Source of the DNA: Candidatus Bipolaricaulota bacterium
GTDB taxonomy: Bacteria > Bipolaricaulota > Bipolaricaulia > RBG-16-55-9
Length of the DNA stretch: 5,733 nt
Direction of reading: 5' to 3'
Assembly (NCBI GenBank): GCA_018609825.1
Contig: JAHEOA010000218.1
Span: 1-5,733 of the forward strand
In this document: positions 1-5,659 of the stretch, in pieces
Position numbering within the stretch: position 1 is the first letter of the stretch
How the letters are laid out: each line of letters starts with the position of its first letter
The notes under the pieces: model-generated
Seen by the model: the letters and a program-made list of their open reading frames with translations, nothing else
What the model was told of the DNA's origin: nothing
Database searches by the model: none
Made by a program: the position numbers and the translations under genes

Positions 1-584
1 AGCGCTCCCATAAGGGGGCAGCCAACGCCCGGCGCGTGGCCATCCTGGACAACAACGCCAGCTTCCAGCCCATCTCCATCCCGCAGAAGGACATGGAGTT
101 CCTGGCGATGCGCCAGTTCGTGCGCAAGCAGATCGGCGCGGTCTTCGGGCTGCCTCCTATATTCCAAAAAGATTTCTCAGAAGCCAGCTATAACAACGCC
201 ACGCTCCAGATTCAGAACTTCTACTGGCAGAACCTCCATCCGAAGCTGCGCATCGTGGAGAACGTCTTCAACCACAACCTGCGGCAAGACTTCGGCGAGG
301 CCCCCAACTTCGAGGTCCGCTTCAACTTCAGCGCCGTGGAGGCCCTGCAGGAGGACCAGAAGGCGCGCGGCCAGGCGGCGTTGGCGCTGCGTCAGGCCGG
401 CGTCCCCGACAAGGAGATTTTCCGCATGGTATTCCCCGAGATCGACGCGTCCGGGCTTGAGGGCGGCGACATGCGCTGGGCCTCGGTGGACCTGCAGCCC
501 GTCCAGAACTTCGTCGGCGCCTCGGAGGAGGACGCCGTGTCCGAACCGAGCGAGAACGGGACTGAGGAGGGAGCCAATGTTTAA
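1..584 (+). CDS. Phage portal protein, HK97 type (C-terminal part, 5' end outside window)
   Basis: The portal forms the dodecameric ring at one head vertex through which DNA is packaged and to which the tail attaches. The frame is open from base 3 to the TAA at 582-584, so 193 C-terminal residues are seen; GTG at 36 is an ordinary internal valine codon. Family-typical segments appear in order: a glycine-rich stretch leading into VAILDNNASFQPISI, then DMEFLAMRQFVRKQIGAVFGLPP, then SYNNATLQIQNFYWQNLHP followed by a helix with IVENVFN. These match the conserved 'fle.r.f...qIa..fgvPp' and 'ysN..q....f....l.P' pattern of HK97-type portals. The tail is acidic and probably flexible (EEDAVSEPSENGTEEG). 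Bases 153-182 use AT-rich codons unlike the rest of the gene. The stop overlaps the next gene by 8 bases. The family assignment is firm; the missing N-terminus cannot be judged. Confidence 0.93.
   Translation, partial: RSHKGAANARRVAILDNNASFQPISIPQKDMEFLAMRQFVRKQIGAVFGLPPIFQKDFSEASYNNATLQIQNFYWQNLHPKLRIVENVFNHNLRQDFGEAPNFEVRFNFSAVEALQEDQKARGQAALALRQAGVPDKEIFRMVFPEIDASGLEGGDMRWASVDLQPVQNFVGASEEDAVSEPSENGTEEGANV
565..570 (+). promoter_or_regulatory. Ribosome binding site for the 53-residue CxxC protein
   Basis: AGGAGG lies within the last codons of the portal gene, six bases before ATG 577. It decides the start of the small protein: the longer reading of that frame from ATG 457 has no comparable site and would lie almost wholly inside the portal gene. 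The position implies translational coupling to the portal. Confidence 0.7.
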
Positions 585-738
585 GCCAGGTCGGGTCGCG
601 CTCGTCTGTCCTCAATGTGATCGGGTGTATCAGTTCGTGACCGCGCCCCTGGACCCGCACTGCCGCCGGTGCCACGTTCCGTTGATCCGCCATCCCCGCA
701 ACCCGGCAACCGGACCGCGTGGCCCCATGATCAAGTAG
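577..738 (+). CDS. Small putative zinc-ribbon protein (53 aa), function unknown
   Basis: I do not recognise a named family. The visible feature is a pair of knuckles, C11-P-Q-C14 and C29-R-R-C32, with 14 residues between them: the CX2C-X14-CX2C layout of a small zinc ribbon. A basic, proline-rich tail follows (IRHPRNPATGPRGPMIK), which gives the protein a net positive charge in a strongly acidic gene set. The start is set by AGGAGG six bases upstream; the ATG overlaps the portal stop by 8 bases, so it is probably co-translated with the portal. The position between portal and protease suggests a head-assembly accessory or a nucleic-acid or protein-binding factor, but this is inference from context alone. 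A zinc site is likely, as all four cysteines are in place; a role is not shown. Confidence 0.7.
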   Translation: MFKPGRVALVCPQCDRVYQFVTAPLDPHCRRCHVPLIRHPRNPATGPRGPMIK

Positions 739-824
739 CGCTTAATGGGGGTTGGGGCTGTGCTAGGTTCCCGGCGACGATCTCGCATGACTGCAAGGAC
801 TGGACGATGCGTTAGGAGGCTCTT
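739..824 (+). other. Short non-coding gap before the protease gene
   Basis: These 86 bases hold no convincing sigma-70 promoter or hairpin. They contain a possible 13-codon leader, ATG 787 to TGA 826-828, whose stop overlaps GTG 825, and the AGGAGG of the protease gene. The leader has no clear ribosome binding site of its own. Confidence 0.4.
814..819 (+). promoter_or_regulatory. Ribosome binding site fixing GTG 825 as the protease start
   Basis: AGGAGG sits five bases before GTG 825. The nearest upstream in-frame ATG (807) is followed after one codon by TAG at 813-815, which overlaps this site, so no longer start is possible from there. GTG at 825 is therefore the best supported start for the long gene. 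Confidence 0.75.
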
Positions 825-3800
825 GTGACCGATCCAATCGATACCCCGGAGGCCGGCGTCACGGCCGGCCTGGGTGAGGACCTGTTTCTGCGCAAGGCCT
901 ACGTGGCCGACGAACAGGACGTCGACACCGCCAAGCGCGAAGGCCATGCGGCGTTGACGGTCCGGATGGTCGACCGCGACGGCGACGTGGTGGAGCCGAT
1001 GGGCGGCCGCTTTGAGGAGTATTGGGACAACCCCATCGTCTTCTGGAACCATGGGTTCGGCCAGGGCGAGCTGGCCGACCTCCCCATCGGGCAGGCGACC
1101 CAGATCGAGCCGAGTCGGGAGAAGGTGGCCGCCAGTTGGCGGTTCTCCCGCCCCGAGGCCAACCCGAAGGCCGAGATGATATTCCAGCTCTGGAGCGACG
1201 GCGACGTCAACGGCGTCTCACAGAGCTTCTGGCCGAACCGTTGGTCGGAGAAGCCCGTAATGCGCGGGCAGACCGGGCTCCACGTCACCGATTGGACGCT
1301 CTGGGAGTTCGGGCCGGTCGGCATCCCGATCAACCCGAAGGCGATCGGGAAGCGGTCCAAGGGATTCCAGCAGGCGTACAAGGCCCTGACGGATTGTTCG
1401 CCCGTCTATGCGCCCCTGTTCATCGTGGAGGGCGGGCGCATCTACGACATCAGCGAGCAGACCGATTTGACGGAGCTGCGCAACCGCCAGGGCAACGCCT
1501 ACGCCGTCATCGAGGACTTCCTCACGACCCGCTCCGTGCGTCACTTGCAGGCGCGCACGCGCTCCGACGCCGAGGGGGCCGCCCAGACGGCGCTGTCTCG
1601 GGGGCGGGTCCACGGGATCCAGCTCACCGTGCTCGCCCAGTACGTGGGCGAGACCGACGGCGGCCATCCGGTCTATGCCAACCTCCAGGAGTTTTACCTG
1701 ACCGACGACCAGCAGCATCCGGTGACCTCCTGTGCCTGTGACCTTCCCGACGGGGTAGAGGGGACGGAGCCCGCCCAGAACGGATCGGCGAAGGGCAAGC
1801 CCGAGGCCGGATCCGGGGGCCTGCTCAGCGCGGCCGAGCGCCTCGTCGACGAGGGGCCGGTCTGGAAGGGCGTCGCGTCGCAGGACCACGACAGCCTTGA
1901 GCGGATGATGCGAGAGATTACGGGGACGGCCCAAGAGGGCGTGACGCGCCTGATGCGCGAGGCCATGCAGAAGGCCGTGGTCAAGTTTGAGTCGGTGCCC
2001 AAGGACACGGAGACCGACTGGGACGGCTCCCGAGCGAGGGACAACCTGGCCGAGTGGGCCTCCTCGGACGGATCCGGCGAGAAGGACACGATCGACTGGG
2101 CGAAGTACCGGCGCGGGTTCGCCTGGTACGACGCCGACGAGCCGGAGGAGTTCGGGAGCTACAAGTTTCCCCACCACGACATCATCGACGGCGAGTTCCG
2201 CGTGCTGCGCAGCGGCGTCATCGCCGCCTCCAACGCGATTCAGGGGGCGCGCTCTGAGCCGGACATCCCCGAGGGCGACGTGGCCGGCGTGCGCGGGCAC
2301 CTGAACAAGGAGCGGGAACGCTTCGACGATCTCGATCCGATCGAGGAGGACGACGAGGCTCAGGACGAGGCGCACGTCTACGACCCGCTCACCTGTGATG
2401 TAGGGACCTCGGACGCGCACGACGCCGGAACCGGCCAGCATGGCCCGCTCCCCACCTACAAGGGGCAAGTCATCGACAACCCGGTTGGCGACTACAAGTG
2501 GTACTCCTGGGATGGCGACGAGGCTCGCCAGTGGGTCGAGGACCACGACGAGTTTGAGGTCCTGAAGGAAGAGAAGACGGAGAACTTCCACGACATCCGC
2601 GTTCGGGATCCGGACCAGTACGACCGCTTCCGGACCAAGTGGCAGGGTCGGGCGACGAAGCCCGAGGACGAGGACTTCGACGACGACGATCGCCCCATCC
2701 TCTTCCAGTTCGGCTTCGTCGACGACGAGGACCGCGGCAGCGAGACCCAGGCCCTGCGGTTCTACCACGGCGAGGCGGACCACGAGGACGGCGACGAGGG
2801 CGACGGAGCCCATGCCTCGCTCTGGCCGGGGGATACCGTGGCCAAGAGCGATGGCCCGGCCGGCGTGAAGGCGACGAAGTGGCGCGGCGTGGAGCCGTCG
2901 ACGGACGGAGAGCGCCTGGCGCAAAGCCCCCGCGCCCGCCGGAAGTCGATGCGGGCGCTGCCCCACATCGCGACCAAGATCTTCAACGAACCGCTCATGA
3001 TCGAGCCGGACCGGCTGGAGACCATCGTGAGCGTGCTGGCCGGCGAGAGCGGCTGGCCTCTGCCGGTGAACCCGGAGGCGATGCAGGAGGAGTTCCAGGT
3101 CGACGACGAGCCCGATCCGCCCCCCTTCCACGTCACCGAACAAGGGATCGCCGTCATCCCGATCGTGGGCACCCTGGTCCATCGGGCCTTCGGCGTGATG
3201 GCCCTGTCCGGGCTGACCTCGTATGCCGACGTGCAGGAGAAGGTCCTCAAGGCCGTTGAGGACGATCGAGTCAAGGCGATCGCCCTGGAGATCGACTCCA
3301 GCGGCGGCGAGGTCAATGGCGCCTTCGACACGGTGGACGCCATCGCCGAGGCCCGCGGGGAGAAGCCGATCTGGGCCATCGTCAACGAGATGGCCTACTC
3401 CGCCGGCTACGCCCTGGCGAGCGCCGCCGACCGGATCGTGCTCCCGCGCACGGCCGGGCTGGGCAGCGTCGGCGTCGTGGCCACGCACGTCGACCAGTCC
3501 GGGGCTGACGAGGAGGCGGGGCTGGAGATCACGTTCATCCACGCCGGCGAGAAGAAGGTAGACGGCAACCCACACGAACCGCTCTCCGAGCGGGCTGAGC
3601 GGGAGATGCAGGACGATGTCGATCGCATCCACAACATCTTCGTGCCGACGGTGGCCGCGAACCGAGGCCTGAGCGAGGAGGCCGTTCGGGCGACCGAGGC
3701 CGGGAAATTCCACGGCGAGGAGGCCGTCGACGTCGGCTTCGCCGACGCCGTGATGAGCGCCGGCGACGCGTTCGCCGATCTCGCTCAGCTCGTCTCCGAC

Positions 3801-4055
3801 GAGGAGGACATCATGCAGTTGCTCGACGACATCGAACGCACGCGGCAGACCGAGGCAAGGGGAGACGCCGAGGCCAACGTCGACGAGGCCGATCCGCTGG
3901 ATGAGCTATTGACCGATGCCGATGCCGACGACGGCGAGGGCGATGAGGGCGACGCCGACGCCGAGGCCGAGACGCCCGAGGGGGACGTCGATACCGCCAC
4001 CGAAGCTGAGCGACTCATCGCGGATTTGGAGGGACTGACCCATGCCACAGAGTAA
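825..4055 (+). CDS. Fused double head-maturation protease: S78 (HK97-type) prohead protease plus S49 (lambda gpC-like) protease
   Basis: This 1076-residue protein probably acts inside the procapsid, cutting scaffold and capsid N-termini. Residues about 20-180 match the HK97 prohead protease family (S78): VDRDGDVVEP, NPIVFWNH with His76, LPIG, GVSQSFWP with Ser132, and LWEFGPVGIPINPKA with Glu161. Residues 181-305 are unrecognised. Residues about 399-500 match a domain I recall from other phage protease-associated proteins (W399-D-G-S, KYRRGFAWYD, YKFPHHD with His450/His451, VRGHL). Residues about 545-650 are unrecognised and flanked by acidic runs. From Met709 the protein follows lambda gpC: LPHIATKIFNEPLMIEP, GIAVIPIVGTLV, DSSGGEV, YSAGYALASAADR with Ser859, and KKVDGNPHEPL with Lys911, the 52-residue Ser-Lys spacing known for S49 enzymes. 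The last 80 residues are acidic and scaffold-like. HK97 gp4 is about 225 residues and lambda gpC about 439, so the length itself indicates a fusion. The stop overlaps the capsid gene by 14 bases. Confidence 0.92.
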   Translation: MTDPIDTPEAGVTAGLGEDLFLRKAYVADEQDVDTAKREGHAALTVRMVDRDGDVVEPMGGRFEEYWDNPIVFWNHGFGQGELADLPIGQATQIEPSREKVAASWRFSRPEANPKAEMIFQLWSDGDVNGVSQSFWPNRWSEKPVMRGQTGLHVTDWTLWEFGPVGIPINPKAIGKRSKGFQQAYKALTDCSPVYAPLFIVEGGRIYDISEQTDLTELRNRQGNAYAVIEDFLTTRSVRHLQARTRSDAEGAAQTALSRGRVHGIQLTVLAQYVGETDGGHPVYANLQEFYLTDDQQHPVTSCACDLPDGVEGTEPAQNGSAKGKPEAGSGGLLSAAERLVDEGPVWKGVASQDHDSLERMMREITGTAQEGVTRLMREAMQKAVVKFESVPKDTETDWDGSRARDNLAEWASSDGSGEKDTIDWAKYRRGFAWYDADEPEEFGSYKFPHHDIIDGEFRVLRSGVIAASNAIQGARSEPDIPEGDVAGVRGHLNKERERFDDLDPIEEDDEAQDEAHVYDPLTCDVGTSDAHDAGTGQHGPLPTYKGQVIDNPVGDYKWYSWDGDEARQWVEDHDEFEVLKEEKTENFHDIRVRDPDQYDRFRTKWQGRATKPEDEDFDDDDRPILFQFGFVDDEDRGSETQALRFYHGEADHEDGDEGDGAHASLWPGDTVAKSDGPAGVKATKWRGVEPSTDGERLAQSPRARRKSMRALPHIATKIFNEPLMIEPDRLETIVSVLAGESGWPLPVNPEAMQEEFQVDDEPDPPPFHVTEQGIAVIPIVGTLVHRAFGVMALSGLTSYADVQEKVLKAVEDDRVKAIALEIDSSGGEVNGAFDTVDAIAEARGEKPIWAIVNEMAYSAGYALASAADRIVLPRTAGLGSVGVVATHVDQSGADEEAGLEITFIHAGEKKVDGNPHEPLSERAEREMQDDVDRIHNIFVPTVAANRGLSEEAVRATEAGKFHGEEAVDVGFADAVMSAGDAFADLAQLVSDEEDIMQLLDDIERTRQTEARGDAEANVDEADPLDELLTDADADDGEGDEGDADAEAETPEGDVDTATEAERLIADLEGLTHATE
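3802..3807 (+). promoter_or_regulatory. Candidate internal ribosome binding site for a nested scaffold start
   Basis: AGGAGG lies inside the protease gene five bases before the in-frame ATG 3813, the same spacing as the protease gene's own start. The bases also encode Glu-Glu-Asp, which is common in this acidic protein, so chance is a real alternative. Confidence 0.5.
3813..4055 (+). CDS. Candidate nested scaffold protein (Nu3-like), in frame with the end of the protease gene
   Basis: Internal initiation at ATG 3813 (Met997 of the long protein) would give an 80-residue protein with the same C-terminus as the protease. In lambda, scaffold Nu3 is made in this way from an in-frame start inside gene C, just after the S49 domain; Met997 occupies the equivalent position, about 20 residues after the FADAV motif that closes the S49 fold. 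The product is extremely acidic: a short N-terminal helix (MQLLDDIERTRQ), a low-complexity centre of Asp, Glu, Ala and Gly, and a C-terminal amphipathic helix (TEAERLIADLEGL) that could bind capsid subunits. AGGAGG is five bases upstream. It is shorter than Nu3, and the function is inferred from position, composition and ribosome binding site rather than sequence similarity. Confidence 0.5.
   Translation: MQLLDDIERTRQTEARGDAEANVDEADPLDELLTDADADDGEGDEGDADAEAETPEGDVDTATEAERLIADLEGLTHATE
4028..4033 (+). promoter_or_regulatory. Ribosome binding site for the major capsid protein
   Basis: GGAGGG lies eight bases before ATG 4042, within the last codons of the protease gene. Ribosomes finishing the protease or the nested scaffold pass over this start, so capsid translation may be coupled to theirs. 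Confidence 0.65.
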
Positions 4056-5610
4056 GTTTGCCGAACGGATTAAGAACCTGAGCCCGGAGGATCGAGAGGA
4101 GCTCGTCAAGGCCATGCAGCAGGCGGGCGTCGAGCTTCCGAGCCAGGATCAGGGCGAGGGCGGCCAGGCCGCCTCGTCCGAGGCGCCGATCGACGTGGAG
4201 AGCCTGACGGAGGAGCAGACGCAGGCCATTCTCAGCGAGATCGCCGAGAAGGACCCCGATGCGATCTCCACGATCAGCAAGGGACAGGCCGCCACTCAGG
4301 GCGTGCGCGAGCCCGAGCCGAACGGGGCCGCCCGTGAGCCGGAGCCGCCGATGCCGGGCGGCGCGCCGGGCGTGCGCGAGGGCGAGGACCCCATGACCTC
4401 GCGACCGTTCAAGTACGCCAACCTGATCGCGGCCACCCGCGACGCGAAGAAGTTCAACCGGGCCAAGGTCGAGTTGGAGATGCACCACAAGCTGGAGGAG
4501 GCCGGCTTCCAGGCCCGATCCGGCGGCACGCTGGTGCCGTTCAACGCGGCCTATCTCGAGGTCTCGTACCCGAACATCTTCAAGGGCTGGCTGCGGGACG
4601 CCATGACCGAGGGGTATCACCCCTCCTCGTACATGGAGTCCAGCCTGGCCCATGCGCGCCAGAAGGGGATCAACTCCGAGACGGTCAAGTCGCTGGTCAG
4701 CGACGAGGACGACCGCGGCGGCTTCCTGCTCGACACGCAGAAGCGCAACGAGGTCATCGACCTGCTGCGCGCCGAGCTCGTGTTGCAGGAACTCGGGATG
4801 CGCGAGCTGACGCTGCCGCCCAGCGGTCGGCTGGAGCTGCCCAAGAAGACCCAGGGCACGACGGCCACCCGCCGCCGCGAGCAGGAGCAGATGAACGAGC
4901 AGCAGGACCTGAACCTGGGCGTCATCTCGCTGCAGGCCAAGCAGGTCTACGCGTTCGTGGAGACCACGAACGAGCTGCTCTCCCGTGCCTCGATGGACGT
5001 GGAGCAGATGGTCCGCGAGGACATGGCGATCGCCATCGCCGAGCGCGAGGAGCAGGACTTCATCTACGGCCACGGCACCACGGACGAGCCTCGGGGCTTC
5101 CGCAACTGGAACATCCACGAGGTCACCCCCGCCAACGGGGCCAACAACCTGCTCGCGCCCGCGGACACGCTCGAGCCGCAGACGGTGCTCAAGGAAGCGA
5201 ACGTGCGCCGGATCGGCCCGTACCTGGTCGCTCCGCGCCCGATGGACATGATCCGCTCCTTCCGGGCCCAGGAGTTCGACTCCGACGCCAACCAGTTTGA
5301 GTCGGTCGGACCGTACCTGTTCCAGGAGTTCCAGTCCATGGAGCAGGGGCCGGCGGGCCGGCTGCGCGGCCGCCCCGTGTTCGAGTCCAACTTCATCGAC
5401 ACCGACATCAACGGCGGCGGCGAGAGCGAGTTCTTCATCGCCGACTGGAGCCAGGTGACCATCGGCCGCGGCGCGGCGTTGGAGATCGCCAGCGACGAGT
5501 CGATCGGGTTCCGGACCAACACCGTCGTCTTCCGGGCCATCCTCGAGGACGACCTCGTGGTCCAGAACGAGGACGCGGTCGCGGTGCTGGGCCCGTTCAC
5601 CACGTCGTAA
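4042..5610 (+). CDS. Major capsid protein, HK97 fold, with long N-terminal delta/scaffold-like region
   Basis: This 522-residue protein forms the icosahedral shell. Residues 1-117 look like a removable scaffolding domain: a helix (KFAERIKNLSPEDREELVKA), a second helix around residues 53-80, then a repetitive Pro/Glu/Gly linker with two copies of GVRE and two of REPEP. From about 118 (MTSRPFKYANLI) the sequence becomes ordered again. The capsid fold proper begins near GG226-227 (GGFLLDTQKRNEVIDLLR). It continues with ELTLPPSGRLELPKK and an E-loop-like stretch holding Lys268/Lys269, then YAFVETTNELLSRAS, the long helix MDVEQMVREDMAIAIAERE, IYGHGTTDEPRGF, GRLRGRPVFESNFI, FIADWSQVTIGR, and the closing strand VVFRAILEDDLVVQNEDAVAVL, all typical of HK97-family capsids. 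HK97 gp5 has 385 residues, of which about 103 are removed; the pre-fold region here is longer. Whether Lys268/269 crosslink is unknown. Confidence 0.95.
   Translation: MPQSKFAERIKNLSPEDREELVKAMQQAGVELPSQDQGEGGQAASSEAPIDVESLTEEQTQAILSEIAEKDPDAISTISKGQAATQGVREPEPNGAAREPEPPMPGGAPGVREGEDPMTSRPFKYANLIAATRDAKKFNRAKVELEMHHKLEEAGFQARSGGTLVPFNAAYLEVSYPNIFKGWLRDAMTEGYHPSSYMESSLAHARQKGINSETVKSLVSDEDDRGGFLLDTQKRNEVIDLLRAELVLQELGMRELTLPPSGRLELPKKTQGTTATRRREQEQMNEQQDLNLGVISLQAKQVYAFVETTNELLSRASMDVEQMVREDMAIAIAEREEQDFIYGHGTTDEPRGFRNWNIHEVTPANGANNLLAPADTLEPQTVLKEANVRRIGPYLVAPRPMDMIRSFRAQEFDSDANQFESVGPYLFQEFQSMEQGPAGRLRGRPVFESNFIDTDINGGGESEFFIADWSQVTIGRGAALEIASDESIGFRTNTVVFRAILEDDLVVQNEDAVAVLGPFTTS
4299..4380 (+). 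repeat. Direct repeat in the capsid linker
   Basis: GGGCGTGCGCGAG occurs at 4299-4311 and again at 4368-4380. The offset is 69 bases, exactly 23 codons, so both copies encode GVRE in frame (residues 87-90 and 110-113). A partial REPEP copy lies between them. It reads as an expanded, flexible linker between the scaffold-like helices and the mature capsid part. Confidence 0.7.
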
Positions 5611-5645
5611 GCCCGGCCGTGAATCGTATCTAGGTACGAACGAAC

Positions 5646-5651
5646 AGGAGG
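5646..5651 (+). promoter_or_regulatory. Ribosome binding site for the gene after the capsid
   Basis: AGGAGG lies eight bases before ATG 5660, the first good start after the capsid stop. It supports a real gene beginning at 5660 although only 24 codons are visible. Confidence 0.7.
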
Positions 5652-5659
5652 ATCCCACT

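Noticed and set aside
457..576. N-terminal extension of the CxxC protein from ATG 457
   Set aside because: The extension overlaps the portal coding sequence in another frame, is Arg/Ser/Pro-rich nonsense, and ATG 577 has its own strong ribosome binding site.
750..770. Possible promoter around TTGGGG and TGCTAGGTT
   Set aside because: The -10-like hexamer matches the consensus at only about three positions and the elements are too close together. Nothing else supports a promoter inside this packed module.
2639..3259. Other plus-strand open frames inside the protease gene (for example 1022-1741 and 2639-3259)
   Set aside because: They are Arg/Pro/Gly-rich frame shadows without ribosome binding sites or motifs.
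1218..3713. An 831-codon open frame on the minus strand
   Set aside because: It lies opposite the protease gene, and its translation is a monotonous Leu/Val/Arg/Gly/Asp mix with no domain. This is the expected mirror of a GC-rich, Asp/Glu-rich coding strand.
2949..4055. Separate S49 protease gene starting at ATG 2949
   Set aside because: The upstream GGAAG is only three bases from the ATG and weak. The reading frame is continuous from 825, so I kept one gene and recorded the joint as a finding.
763..5635. CTAGGT occurring in both intergenic gaps (763-768 and 5630-5635)
   Set aside because: CTAG appeared only in the two gaps by eye, but a six-base match with different distances to the next start (56 and 24 bases) is too little to call a shared operator.
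5624..5639. Small inverted repeat TCGTA / TACGA after the capsid gene
   Set aside because: The stem is five base pairs with a six-base loop and no T-tract, so it is not a convincing terminator. It may be chance.
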